From: Bradyrhizobium sp. sGM-13
GTDB lineage: Bacteria; Pseudomonadota; Alphaproteobacteria; Rhizobiales; Xanthobacteraceae
Length of the DNA stretch: 64,000 bases
Reading direction: 5' to 3'
NCBI RefSeq assembly: GCF_018398875.1
Contig: NZ_JAGWDK010000005.1
Location: 186,001 to 250,000 of the forward strand
Within the stretch, counting starts at the first letter, position 1; every line of letters starts with the position of its first letter. The notes under the pieces were generated by a model. The model was given only the letters and a program-made list of their open reading frames with translations, had not been told where the DNA came from and searched no databases. Of the stretch, positions 55,774 through 64,000 are shown piece after piece. The translations under genes and the position numbers were made by a program.

Positions 55774-55826
55774 CTGATTAGGCAACGCATCTCGAAGCTG
55801 GCCGACGGCATGAAGCGAGGAGATGC

Positions 55827-56426
55827 ATGATGCTAACCGAAATCAAACTCGGAACCAGGCTCCACAATGCCTTTGACAAAGAGACGTTCGTTTTTTCAGG
55901 TCCAGTTGATGACCCTTCTGTCGCCCGTTTCGAGGTAATTCTCGAGAAGGGCGGATCAGGCGGGGGCAATGCGGTAGTCCATATTCACCCCAGCGCGGAC
56001 GAGCATTTCACAGTGAAGTCAGGCCGCATCCGAATTGTCATCGAAGGCAAAGAGCAAGTTGTTGAAAGCGGCGGAAGAGCGATTGTACCCCGCGGCAAGG
56101 CTCACTTCTTTGCCAACGCCGGAGAGGACGCGGCCGAGCTTGAGATCGAGTTCACGCCCGCCCAGCAGCATCTTCGCTTCTTCGCTAACTTCGCCACGCT
56201 GGCGGCCCGCAAGGTTGGAGCATCCAGCACAGGTCGTCCGAACTTTCTGATGATGGCGCTTGTGCTCCACACCTATCGCGGTCATCTTTATCTCGCGGGC
56301 CCGCCGATCCTCCTGCAGAAAATCATCTTCGCAATGCTTGCGCCGCTGGCGAGGCTTCGCGGATACCGACTGGCGATCGAACCGCTTGCTGAGAAGCAGC
56401 AACTCGCGTCATGGCCGGCCGAGTAG
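55827..56426 (+). CDS. cupin domain protein
   Basis: 199 residues. The cupin motif 1 is VVHIHPSADEHFTVKSGRIR (HIHxxxxEHFxxxxG, metal site) and motif 2 is IVPRGKAHFFANAGEDAAEL. The C-terminal ~80 residues are more hydrophobic (LVLHTYRGHLYLAGPPILLQ, IIFAMLAPLARLRGY), like a DoxX-adjacent helical extension. Its role is unknown. Two ATGs in a row at 55827/55830, with GAGGAG upstream. Confidence 0.85.
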   Translation: MMLTEIKLGTRLHNAFDKETFVFSGPVDDPSVARFEVILEKGGSGGGNAVVHIHPSADEHFTVKSGRIRIVIEGKEQVVESGGRAIVPRGKAHFFANAGEDAAELEIEFTPAQQHLRFFANFATLAARKVGASSTGRPNFLMMALVLHTYRGHLYLAGPPILLQKIIFAMLAPLARLRGYRLAIEPLAEKQQLASWPAE

Positions 56427-56445
56427 GACCAGTTGCGCTGCTGAT

Positions 56446-57039
56446 CTACCTCGCCCCGATCCGTCCTTCAGTCCCGGCCTGCAGCCGCTTGATGTTTTCG
56501 CTGTGCTTCCAGAACAGCAGCAATGTCAGCACGACGAACAGCGAGGCCAGCGCCGGGTGGCCGAACCACCACAGGAATAGCGGGGTGACAAACGCGGCAA
56601 CCAGCGCCGACAGAGACGAATAGCGGGTCGTTAAGGCGGTGGCTAACCAGATCAGGCAGAACATCACGGCCCCCGGCCAGAACAGGCCGACCAGCACGCC
56701 GATATAGGTGGCGACGCCTTTGCCGCCGTTGAATTTGAGCCAGACGGGGAAGAGGTGACCGAGAAATGCGCCGAGCGCAGCCAAGATCGCCGCATCGGCG
56801 CCGCCGAAATAGCCTGCGATCATCACCGCAACGGTGCCCTTGAGCATATCGCCGATCAGCGTCGCAGCGGCGAGGCCCTTGCGCCCCGTGCGCAATACGT
56901 TGGTGGCACCGATGTTGCCGGAGCCGATCGAGCGCAGATCCTGCGTGCCCGCGACTGTGGTCAGTACCACCCCGAAGGGAATCGAGCCCAGCAGATAGCC
57001 GAGAACGAATGCCAACGGCAGCCATACTTCAGGTGACAT
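56446..57039 (-). CDS. plsY: acyl-phosphate:glycerol-3-phosphate acyltransferase PlsY
   Basis: 197 residues, five membrane helices, with all three family motifs: [10 protein letters not shown] (1), [20 protein letters not shown] (2, phosphate-binding) and [20 protein letters not shown] (3). It acylates glycerol-3-phosphate with acyl-phosphate in the first step of phospholipid synthesis. It is downstream of pyrC, same strand; dprA would be expected next but is separated by ~3.4 kb. Confidence 0.96.
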   Translation of the reverse strand: MSPEVWLPLAFVLGYLLGSIPFGVVLTTVAGTQDLRSIGSGNIGATNVLRTGRKGLAAATLIGDMLKGTVAVMIAGYFGGADAAILAALGAFLGHLFPVWLKFNGGKGVATYIGVLVGLFWPGAVMFCLIWLATALTTRYSSLSALVAAFVTPLFLWWFGHPALASLFVVLTLLLFWKHSENIKRLQAGTEGRIGAR

Positions 57040-57072
57040 CGCCGTTACTCCACGCGGGCTGGTTCGGACGAA

Positions 57073-58374
57073 TCAGACGTGTTCATAAACTGTCCGCCCG
57101 CCCACGATAGTACGCACAACGCGTCCCGAGAAGCGGGCTTCGTCGAACGGCGTGTTCTTGCACTGCGATTTGAGGTCGGCGGGATCGAGCACCCAGGGCG
57201 TATCGGGGTCGATGACGATCACGTCGGCCGGGGAACCCGCCCGCAGCGAGCCGCCGGGCAGGCCGAGAAGCTCCGCAGGGCGGGTCGACATCGCCCGGAT
57301 CAGCGTTTTGAAATCCATCTCGCCGTTGTGGATCAGCCGGAGCGCCGCCGGCAGCATGGTCTGCAGCCCGACCGCGCCGGAAGCCGCTTCCGCGAACGGC
57401 AGCCGCTTCACCTCGACGTCCTGCGGATTGTGATCGGACATCACGACGTCGACCAGGCCGGAGGCGACCGCTGCGACGAGGGCGAGGCGGTCCTCCTCGG
57501 TGCGCAGCGGCGGCGAAAGCTTCAGGAAGGTGCGGTAGGGGCCGATGTCGTTTTCGTTCAGCGTGACGTGGTTGATCGATACGGAGGCGCTGACGTCGAG
57601 GCCGGCGTCGCGCGCGCGCTTGAGGATTTCCAGCGACTCTATCGACGACAGCGAGGCCGCATGATAGCGCCCGCCGGTCAGCGCCACGAGACGCATGTCG
57701 CGTTCGAGCATCACTGCCTCGGCGGCGTTGGGAATGCCGGCGAGCCCAAGCCGGGCGGCGAACTCGCCCTCGTTCATCACGCCTTCGCCGACGAGATCAG
57801 GGTCCTCGGTGTGGTGCACGATCAGCGCGTCGAAATCCCGCGCATAGGTCAGGGCCCGGCGCATCACCTGTGCATTGGTGACGCTCTTGTCGCCGTCGGT
57901 AAAAGCGACCGCGCCGGCGGCCTTCAGGAGACCGATCTCGGTCATTTCCTGGCCGCCCAGCCCCTTGGTCAGGGCCGCCATCGGGTGGATGTTGACGATG
58001 GCGGTGTCGCGCGCGCGGCGCAGCACGAAGTCCACTGTCGCCGAATTGTCGATGACGGGCGAGGTATCCGGCTGGCAGATGATGGTGGTAATGCCGCCCG
58101 CGGCCGCGGCCAAGCTGGCAGAGGCAAAGGTCTCGCGGTGACTGGCGCCGGGTTCGCCGACAAAGGCGCGCATGTCGATCAGCCCGGGGGCGACGATCTT
58201 GCCGGCGCAATTGACGATATCGGTACCTTCGGGCACGCCGGCGGCGCCGATGCCGCGCCTTGAATCCCGGATCGTGCCATCCGCAATCAGAACGTCCCCG
58301 AGGCCGTCGAAATCCCGGGAGGGATCGACGACGCGGGCATTGGCGAGCAGGATCGGGCGGCGGTCGGTCAGCAT
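57073..58374 (-). CDS. pyrC: dihydroorotase-like protein lacking the HxH metal site (PyrC'/PyrX type)
   Basis: A 433-residue class I dihydroorotase fold (VVDPSRDFDGLGDVLIADGT; SINHVTLNENDIGPYRTFLK). At the usual metal-binding block DxHVHxREPG it reads LIDMRAFVGEPGASHRETFA: both histidines are absent. The catalytic-loop Asp region is SDHNPQ instead of TDHAPH. In Pseudomonas an inactive homologue (PyrC'/PyrX) forms an obligatory scaffold for PyrB, and pyrB lies 3 bases upstream here. A catalytic dihydroorotase should be encoded elsewhere. Confidence 0.9.
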   Translation of the reverse strand: MLTDRRPILLANARVVDPSRDFDGLGDVLIADGTIRDSRRGIGAAGVPEGTDIVNCAGKIVAPGLIDMRAFVGEPGASHRETFASASLAAAAGGITTIICQPDTSPVIDNSATVDFVLRRARDTAIVNIHPMAALTKGLGGQEMTEIGLLKAAGAVAFTDGDKSVTNAQVMRRALTYARDFDALIVHHTEDPDLVGEGVMNEGEFAARLGLAGIPNAAEAVMLERDMRLVALTGGRYHAASLSSIESLEILKRARDAGLDVSASVSINHVTLNENDIGPYRTFLKLSPPLRTEEDRLALVAAVASGLVDVVMSDHNPQDVEVKRLPFAEAASGAVGLQTMLPAALRLIHNGEMDFKTLIRAMSTRPAELLGLPGGSLRAGSPADVIVIDPDTPWVLDPADLKSQCKNTPFDEARFSGRVVRTIVGGRTVYEHV

Positions 58375-58377
58375 GAT

Positions 58378-59331
58378 TTACGCGTTCGGCAGGTTGCGGG
58401 CGAGCGCTTCAAGCACCGCCATCCGCACTGCTACTCCCATTTCCACCTGTTCACGGATCAACGATTGCGCGCCGTCGGCCACGATCGAGTCGATCTCGAC
58501 GCCGCGGTTCATCGGGCCCGGATGCATTACCAGCGCGTCCGGCTTGGCGTAAGCGAGCTTCTTCTGGTCGAGGCCGAAATAGTGGAAGTATTCGCCCGAC
58601 GACGGCACGAAGGAGCCGTTCATGCGCTCGCGCTGCAGCCGCAGCATCATCACGATATCGGCGCCGTTGAGGCCTTCGCGCATGTCGCGCGCGACCTCGA
58701 CGCCCATCCGCTCGATGCCGCGCGGCAGCAGCGTAGAGGGAGCGACGACGCGGACGCGAGCGCCCATGGTGTTGAGCAGGAGGATATTGGAGCGCGCTAC
58801 GCGGGAATGCATGACGTCGCCGCAGATCGCGATCACGAGGCCTTCCAGCCGGCCTTTATTCCGGCGGATGGTCAGCGCGTCCAGCAGCGCCTGGGTCGGA
58901 TGTTCGTGCGCACCATCGCCAGCATTGATCACGGAACCGTCAACCTTGCGCGCCAGAAGTTCCACCGCGCCGGAGGCGTGGTGCCGCACCACCAGGATAT
59001 CGGGGTGCATGGCGTTGAGCGTCACCGCGGTGTCCATCAGCGTCTCGCCCTTGCGGATCGAGGACGAGGACACCGACATGTTCATGACGTCGGCGCCAAG
59101 CCGTTTTCCCGCCAGTTCGAACGAGGATTGGGTTCGGGTGGAGGCCTCGAAAAACAGGTTCACCTGGGTGCGACCGCGCAAGGAAGTGCGCTTTTTGTCC
59201 ACCTGGCGGTTGAGCTCGACATATTCCTCGGAAAGGTCGAGCAGGCCGGTAATGTCGGCAGCGGAAAGCCCCTCGATTCCCAGCAAGTGCCGGTGCCCGA
59301 GGACGAAGGTCGATTTCGATGCAGGGGTCAT
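58378..59331 (-). CDS. pyrB: aspartate carbamoyltransferase catalytic subunit
   Basis: 317 residues: [20 protein letters not shown] (STRT carbamoyl-phosphate site), [40 protein letters not shown] (HPTQ), [20 protein letters not shown] and [20 protein letters not shown]. It makes carbamoyl-aspartate, the second step of pyrimidine synthesis. The ATG at 59331 is chosen over 59370. It heads the pyrB-pyrC-plsY transcript and probably associates with the degenerate PyrC. Confidence 0.96.
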   Translation of the reverse strand: MTPASKSTFVLGHRHLLGIEGLSAADITGLLDLSEEYVELNRQVDKKRTSLRGRTQVNLFFEASTRTQSSFELAGKRLGADVMNMSVSSSSIRKGETLMDTAVTLNAMHPDILVVRHHASGAVELLARKVDGSVINAGDGAHEHPTQALLDALTIRRNKGRLEGLVIAICGDVMHSRVARSNILLLNTMGARVRVVAPSTLLPRGIERMGVEVARDMREGLNGADIVMMLRLQRERMNGSFVPSSGEYFHYFGLDQKKLAYAKPDALVMHPGPMNRGVEIDSIVADGAQSLIREQVEMGVAVRMAVLEALARNLPNA

Positions 59332-59514
59332 TAAAGCGAGAGCTATAGGCAGAGATGCCATGCAGGGCAAGCTTCAAATCCGAGGTGCCGACTTATCCAC
59401 TAGCGCTTCCGCGACAGGGTAAATGGGCCCCCAATGTTCCAAGCCTGGGGATTCCACTAGAATGGCCGGGATTGGCACGCGGTACATCGGGGAAAACGTG
59501 CGGCATTTCACTCA

Positions 59515-60318
59515 GTGCATTCGGACCATGTGGGTACCGGCGTGACCGTCGGCAGCGGTGCTGGAAGGCGGGTAGTACTCGTGGCGATATTCGCGGCGGG
59601 TTGCATCGCGAGCGCCGCCGCGCAGGCGCCAAAACTGCCGGCCGGTTTCGTATATTTGCGCGATATCGATCCGACCATCATCCAGGATATCCGTTACGCC
59701 GGCTCGAACAATTTTGTCGGCCGTCCGCTGCGGGGCTATCAGGCTGCCGAATGCGTGGTGAAGCGCGAGGTCGGCATGCGCTTGAAGAGCGTTCAGGAAG
59801 AACTCGCGCTGCAGAACCTGTCGCTAAAGATGTTCGATTGCTACCGCCCGGTGCGCGCGGCGGCCGACATGGTGGCCTGGTCGCGCGATGGCCGCGAAAC
59901 ACCGGCGCAGAAGCGCTACAATCCATCGTTCAGCAAGGCCGACCTGTTTCGCCTGGGCTATATTGCTAAACGTTCCGGGCATTCGACCGGTGCGGCGCTC
60001 GATCTCACATTGGCTGATCTGAAGGCCGACAATTCGGCAACTTTCGATCCCGCCAAGGATTATGCCGACTGCATCGCCCACGTGCACCTGCGCGCGCCGG
60101 AAGGCAGCGTCGACATGGGCACCGGCTACGATTGTTCCGACGCCAAGTCGCACACGGCGGCGAAATCCATCACCGCGGCGCAACGCCGCTGGCGCGAGAA
60201 GCTGGTTCAGGTGATGGCGCGGCGAGGATTTGTAAACTATTCGAAGGAGTGGTGGCACTTTTCGCTGCCGGGCGCGGGCGGGCAGGCCTATGATTTCCCG
60301 ATCACGCCGCGGAAGTGA
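59515..60318 (+). CDS. D-alanyl-D-alanine dipeptidase, VanX/M15 family
   Basis: 267 residues. A signal-like helix (VVLVAIFAAGCIASAAAQAP) with a Cys suggests export, perhaps as a lipoprotein. Peptidase M15D motifs: KMFDCYRPVRAAADMVAW, RSGHSTGAALDLTLADL (SxHxxGxAxD zinc ligands) and SKEWWHFSLPG (ExxWH). It cleaves D-Ala-D-Ala from turnover of peptidoglycan, as in periplasmic DdpX relatives, and no vancomycin-resistance genes accompany it. GTG start at 59515; a GTG ten codons later is possible. Confidence 0.88.
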   Translation: MHSDHVGTGVTVGSGAGRRVVLVAIFAAGCIASAAAQAPKLPAGFVYLRDIDPTIIQDIRYAGSNNFVGRPLRGYQAAECVVKREVGMRLKSVQEELALQNLSLKMFDCYRPVRAAADMVAWSRDGRETPAQKRYNPSFSKADLFRLGYIAKRSGHSTGAALDLTLADLKADNSATFDPAKDYADCIAHVHLRAPEGSVDMGTGYDCSDAKSHTAAKSITAAQRRWREKLVQVMARRGFVNYSKEWWHFSLPGAGGQAYDFPITPRK

Positions 60319-60339
60319 TTAACCGTTCCAGGATCAGCC

Positions 60340-61983
60340 ATGAGCCAGGCAACATTTTCGACCCACGAGGTCTTCAACCAGTCGCCGCCATTCGAGGATG
60401 TCGATCTATACGTGGCCGACCGGCCGCTGCTCGATGCAGTCGCCGCCAATGGCGGCGCTGCGGCAGAGGGGGAGCTGTCTGACTTCGGCAAGCATTGGGG
60501 TTCTGCGGCAATGGCGGAGCGCGGCCGCATTGCCAACGAAAATACGCCCAAGCTGCGTGCCTTCGATTCACGCGGCAATCGCCGTGACGAAGTCGAATTT
60601 CACCCTGCCTATCACGAACTGATGGCGCATAGTGCGCATGCCGGCGTGCACAATTCGACCTGGACTGCCGACGGCAAGCCGGCCGGCGGCGCGTCCGAAG
60701 TGGTGCGCGCGGCGAAATTCTACATGGCAGCACAAGTCGAGACCGGGCATCTCTGCCCGATCACCATGACGCGCGCGTCGGTGGCGGCGCTTGCGGAACA
60801 GCCTGACCTATTGGCGAAGGTGATGCCGGTCGTCGCGACGCGTTCCTATGACCCGAGCTTTGCACCGTGGCCGAAAAAACGCGGCATGACGCTCGGCATG
60901 GGCATGACCGAGAAGCAGGGTGGCACCGACGTCCGCTCCAATCTGACGCGGGCGGAGCGTGACGGTGACGTCTACCGCATCACCGGACACAAATGGTTCA
61001 TGTCGGCGCCGATGTGCGACGCTTTTCTGGTACTGGCGCAGGCCAAGGATGGCTTGACCTGCTTCTTCATGCCGCGCTTTGCCCCGGACGGCTCGGTGAA
61101 CGCGATCCGGTTCCAGCGGCTGAAAGACAAGCTCGGCAACCGCTCGAATGCCTCCTCGGAAGTCGAGTTTCACGGCGCCTACGCCGAGCGCGTCGGCGCC
61201 GAGGGCAAGGGCATCCGTACCATCATCCAGATGGTGCAGTTGACGCGGCAGGATTGCGCGATCGCGTCTGCCGGCCTGATGCGATCGGGGCTGGCGCATG
61301 CGCTGCACCACGCCCGGCACCGCAGCGTGTTCCAGAAGCATCTCGCCGACCAGCCGCTGATGCAGGCGGTGCTGTCGGACATGGCGCTGCATGTCGAGGC
61401 CACCGTCGCGCTGGCGATGCGGCTATGCCGTTCGTTCGATCGCGCCCCTGTTGACGCCAAGGAAGCCGCCTATATGCGGCTGCTGACCCCCGCCATCAAA
61501 TACTGGGTCTGCAAGAGCGCTCCGGGCTTTCTCTATGAGGCGATGGAGTGCCTCGGCGGCAACGGCTACGTGGAGGAGGGCATTCTGGCGCGGCATTACC
61601 GGGAGTCGCCGGTCAATGCGATCTGGGAAGGCTCCGGCAATGTGATGTGCCTCGACGTGCTGCGCGCGCTGTCGCGCGAGCCGGAAGCAGCCTCCGGCGT
61701 CGTGCATGAACTGACCGGCGAGACGCTCGGATTGCCGGGTGCAGGTGAAACCACCGCGTTCATCGGCAAGGCGTTCCACCGGCCGGACAGCGAGCGCGTG
61801 GCGCGGCTGGGGGTCGAAAAGCTGGCGCTGCTGGCGGCGGCTGCTGCGCTCAATGCCGTGTCGCCGCGGCATGCCGAGTTGTTCGCAGCCACGCGTCTTG
61901 CCGGCAACCACGCCGGCATGTATGGCGCGGTCGATCTGGATAGTGGCGATGTCCGCGGCCTTATGGAGCGCGCGCTGCCGTGA
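60340..61983 (+). CDS. aidB: AidB-like acyl-CoA dehydrogenase
   Basis: 547 residues, close to AidB length. EVFNQSPPFEDVDLYVADRP at the N-terminus, GMGMTEKQGGTDVRSNLTRA (FAD contacts), GHKWFMSAPMCDAFLVLAQA, and YLYE-like LYEAMECLGGNGYVEEGILA with REAPVNAIWEGSGN-type RESPVNAIWEGSGNVMCLDV. AidB in E. coli binds DNA and protects against alkylation; its acyl-CoA activity is weak. The sequence supports the family, not the in vivo role. The start is the ATG at 60340 after CAGGA. Confidence 0.9.
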   Translation: MSQATFSTHEVFNQSPPFEDVDLYVADRPLLDAVAANGGAAAEGELSDFGKHWGSAAMAERGRIANENTPKLRAFDSRGNRRDEVEFHPAYHELMAHSAHAGVHNSTWTADGKPAGGASEVVRAAKFYMAAQVETGHLCPITMTRASVAALAEQPDLLAKVMPVVATRSYDPSFAPWPKKRGMTLGMGMTEKQGGTDVRSNLTRAERDGDVYRITGHKWFMSAPMCDAFLVLAQAKDGLTCFFMPRFAPDGSVNAIRFQRLKDKLGNRSNASSEVEFHGAYAERVGAEGKGIRTIIQMVQLTRQDCAIASAGLMRSGLAHALHHARHRSVFQKHLADQPLMQAVLSDMALHVEATVALAMRLCRSFDRAPVDAKEAAYMRLLTPAIKYWVCKSAPGFLYEAMECLGGNGYVEEGILARHYRESPVNAIWEGSGNVMCLDVLRALSREPEAASGVVHELTGETLGLPGAGETTAFIGKAFHRPDSERVARLGVEKLALLAAAAALNAVSPRHAELFAATRLAGNHAGMYGAVDLDSGDVRGLMERALP

Positions 61984-62011
61984 GCATGAATGCGTCTCAC
62001 CGTCGTGGCTT

Positions 62012-62049
62012 GGGTTTGCCGCTTTCGCTGAAGCTTCAGCGGCAAGCCC
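62012..62049. repeat. hairpin-forming inverted repeat downstream of aidB
   Basis: GGGTTTGCCGCT (62012-62023) and AGCGGCAAGCCC (62038-62049) pair at 11 of 12 positions, with GCTGAAGCTTCAGC palindromic across the loop. There is no T run, so it is a mobile-type palindrome or a weak terminator. Confidence 0.5.
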
Positions 62050-62090
62050 GGGCATGACGAAGATAATCCTCCGGCTATGAAAGTCACTTG

Positions 62091-62873
62091 ATGGACTGCC
62101 TCACCACCGCAAGTCCCGCTGCCGTGCCGCCAGCGATGCCGGATCAGCGGCCGCCATGCGCCTGGAAATTCTGGGGCACGACGCTGTGGGGCCTGTTCAT
62201 CTTTGCCGCCGTGTTCCTCGGCCAACTCTCGGTCATCATCTATTTTGTGCTGTGGCAGGGCGGATCGTTCGACATCACTGAGGCGATCCGTGTCATCGGC
62301 GGCGGCCTGACCATCTCGCTCTCGGTCATCCTGGGATTACCCGCCGTGCTGCTGGCGACGTGGATTGCAATCCGACCGACGCGCATACCGTTTGCCGATT
62401 ATCTGGCGCTGCGCTGGCCCTCATGGCGCAATTTCTTCATCGGCCTCGCTGCGCTAGTCATTCTCGTCGGCGGCTGGGACCTGCTGTCGCGCGCGCTCGG
62501 GCGCGAGGTGACGCCGGGCTTCATGGGCGAGGTTCTGAAGACAGCGCAAGCCGACGGCGCGCTGTGGCTATTGGTGATCGCGTTTGCCGTCGCCGCGCCG
62601 ATGTGGGAGGAGATCTTCGTGCGCGGGTTTCTCTACCGCGGCTGGTCGGAGTCGCGGCTCGGCGTCGCCGGGGCGATCTTCCTGTCCTCGCTGGCCTGGA
62701 CTTCGCTGCATCTGCAATACGACTGGTTCTTTTTCGGCGAGGTGTTTTCGATCGGCTTGTTGCTGGGCTATCTGCGCTACCGCACCAATTCGACCTGGCT
62801 GACGGTCGTCCTGCACGGCATCAACAATCTGGCGGCGACCATCCAGACTTTCTGGCTGGCTGGTAGTGGGTAG
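62091..62873 (+). CDS. CPBP family intramembrane metalloprotease
   Basis: 260 residues with several membrane helices. The Abi/CAAX signature is AAPMWEEIFVRGFLYRGWSE (EExxxRGxxY) with a second His motif SLAWTSLHLQYDW and a third VLHGINNLAATIQ, which supply the glutamate-histidine metal site. Family members process prenylated or membrane substrates, or act as immunity proteins. The ATG at 62091 is preferred to a TTG one codon earlier. Confidence 0.88.
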   Translation: MDCLTTASPAAVPPAMPDQRPPCAWKFWGTTLWGLFIFAAVFLGQLSVIIYFVLWQGGSFDITEAIRVIGGGLTISLSVILGLPAVLLATWIAIRPTRIPFADYLALRWPSWRNFFIGLAALVILVGGWDLLSRALGREVTPGFMGEVLKTAQADGALWLLVIAFAVAAPMWEEIFVRGFLYRGWSESRLGVAGAIFLSSLAWTSLHLQYDWFFFGEVFSIGLLLGYLRYRTNSTWLTVVLHGINNLAATIQTFWLAGSG

Positions 62874-62902
62874 GTCAAACCGGACGATTTACGGGTGTGG
62901 GC

Positions 62903-63594
62903 CTACTTTGTATTCGGGTTCGTCAACGCGCGATCGATGATGTCGTCATAGAGCGCCCATTGCTGCCGCGAGTTCTCGATGCTGATCTTCGAAATATCGA
63001 GATCCGCAAACAATTGGTCGGTGAGCGCCCGGTATTGACGATAGAGGGCGATCAGGCCGTCAAGACCGGCCAGCCCGCGCCTCCTGGCGTACGGCGATTC
63101 CAGTTTCCAGTTGGCCTGATAGTTCACCCATTTATCGCCTCGCTGCGCCGAGACGGCGCGAATGGCGCTGTCGACGTCGTCCTGGTGGAAATAGATCAGC
63201 AGCGGGCGCAACGGCTTGATGACCGCGACAACTTCCCGGCAATAGGCGGCGATCAACTCCATGTCGGCTTCGAGCAGCAGCAGCGACGTCAGATTGCCGT
63301 GGAACAGTTGCCCGTCGACAGCCTGGATGCGGTCGGCGGCCAGCGAACTGTCAACGAAGGCGCGCCACTTGGCGATGCACGATTTGGCAAGCTCTGCCGG
63401 CGGCATCGCGCTCCAGGGCAGGTCCCAATCGAACCGGATCGGATGCGGATCGACCCCTTCGGTTATCCGGTGGCGGGGATGCCGGATGCCTCCAGCCGGC
63501 GAGCGATGTTCACTGTGACGGTCGACTTCCCGGATCCCATGATCCCCTCGACGATCACAAGCCTTGGCCAGACGTTGCTCAATGGCGGGATCAA
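62903..63594 (-). pseudogene. frameshifted P-loop NTPase/kinase-like gene
   Basis: The 5' part reads IPPLSNVWPRLVIVEGIMGS and GKSTVTVNIARRLEASGIPAT, containing the Walker A GIMGSGKST near 63522-63545, then meets TAA at 63463-63465. The remainder continues in another frame: ITEGVDPHPIRFDWDLPWSA ... LIYFHQDDVDSAIRAV ... RRQWALYDDI-like ending. Both parts together make one ~230-residue kinase-like protein, so a single-base change near 63466-63475 broke it, or the base call is wrong. TTG at 63594 is the likely start. Confidence 0.65.
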
Positions 63595-63724
63595 GATGGA
63601 ATGACCATGCTCGGGGGCGCATCGGGTGGTGATCGACAAGGCGCGTTGTCTCGCGTTGTCTATTTCTACCTAGTGGGCTGGCACGAGGCAAGTTTGCGCC
63701 GCGACAATATCCGCCGCGGCTGTT

Positions 63725-64000
63725 CTATGCCACCAGCGCGATCGCGATCGGCATCGTGATCGCCGCCAATATCGTCTGCAGCGTGATGATCTGCGCCAAT
63801 AGCGGCGCGTCCCCGCCCATTTGCCGCGCCAGCACATAGGCGGAGGAAGAGGTGGGCACGGCCGAGCAGACAGCAACGATCACCAGGCTTGAGCCCGATA
63901 TGCCGAACCACAGCGCCAGCGCGACGCCAAGAACCGGCATCAGGATCAGCTTGAGGAACACCGCGATCGAAGCGGCTAGGCTCGGACGGAACATACCTGC
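63725..64000 (-). CDS. AEC family (auxin efflux carrier-type) transporter, 3' part
   Basis: The last 91 residues of a gene that enters from beyond the window: FRPSLAASIAVFLKLILMPV, VAVCSAVPTSSSAYVLARQM and AQIITLQTILAAITMPIAIA. AEC permeases end with the P-T-xxx-Y/A-V-A-Q/R segment seen here. The substrate may be small carboxylates or malate; undetermined. Confidence 0.75.
   Translation of the reverse strand, partial: AGMFRPSLAASIAVFLKLILMPVLGVALALWFGISGSSLVIVAVCSAVPTSSSAYVLARQMGGDAPLLAQIITLQTILAAITMPIAIALVA

Noticed and set aside
59515..60318. VanX-like gene as part of vancomycin resistance
   Set aside because: No vanH/vanA-type genes nearby; Gram-negative periplasmic dipeptidases of this family are common.

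Overview
This window looks like chromosome of a Bradyrhizobium-type alphaproteobacterium (Nitrobacteraceae, Hyphomicrobiales). The reasons are the high G+C content, the alphaproteobacterial cell-cycle proteins (MipZ, DivK, PleD), the EipB-type envelope protein, a phasin, a pyrB with a degenerate pyrC partner, a ClpS/ClpA pair, and many dispersed long palindromes of a kind common in such genomes. I saw no rRNA, tRNA, CRISPR array, prophage, transposase or biosynthetic gene cluster.

Layout. 0-10.6 kb: mixed metabolic and envelope genes (TolA/TonB-like fragment, PhyH dioxygenase, DUF599, glutathione transferase, DUF1489, panC), mipZ with a broken XRE-regulator tail behind it, then a hydrolase, a VWA protein and a membrane J-protein. 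10.7-16.9 kb: a D,D-carboxypeptidase with SPOR domain, a phasin with a very readable promoter/operator, a two-domain outer-membrane barrel-OprB fusion, and a stretch of gene debris (ABC-ATPase tail, receiver-domain tail, two divergent homologous small ORFs, one frameshifted). 16.9-27 kb: clpS-clpA, PilZ, SPOR-containing lytic transglycosylase, AzlCD exporter, TrmO, HIT, FemAB-like, GDPD, RidA. 27-33 kb: eipB, then a pyruvate-dehydrogenase-type E1alpha/E1beta/E2 operon. This segment is bracketed by a short direct repeat of the 3' end of eipB, which suggests acquisition. 33-43 kb: dinB with DUF3572, divK-pleD, a serine hydrolase between two palindromic elements, a TetR/MFS divergon with a perfect operator, rpmG, a flavin monooxygenase, NUDIX. 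43-59.4 kb: an apparent backbone DUF983-rnr-topA-dprA-plsY-pyrC-pyrB, all on the minus strand, interrupted twice by accessory blocks (two HxlR/reductase divergons; zinc-ribbon, amidase, AraC and cupin). 59.5-64 kb: VanX-like dipeptidase, AidB-like acyl-CoA dehydrogenase, CPBP protease, a frameshifted P-loop gene and the 3' part of an AEC transporter.

Functional links. Several genes serve envelope and peptidoglycan upkeep (D,D-carboxypeptidase, lytic transglycosylase, VanX-like dipeptidase, EipB, PlsY). mipZ, divK and pleD belong to cell-cycle and polarity control. I found no clearly new multi-gene system. The best leads are the regulatory architecture at the phasin gene, the barrel-porin fusion with nearby homologous small ORFs, the repeat-bounded dehydrogenase segment, and the nested palindromic elements.
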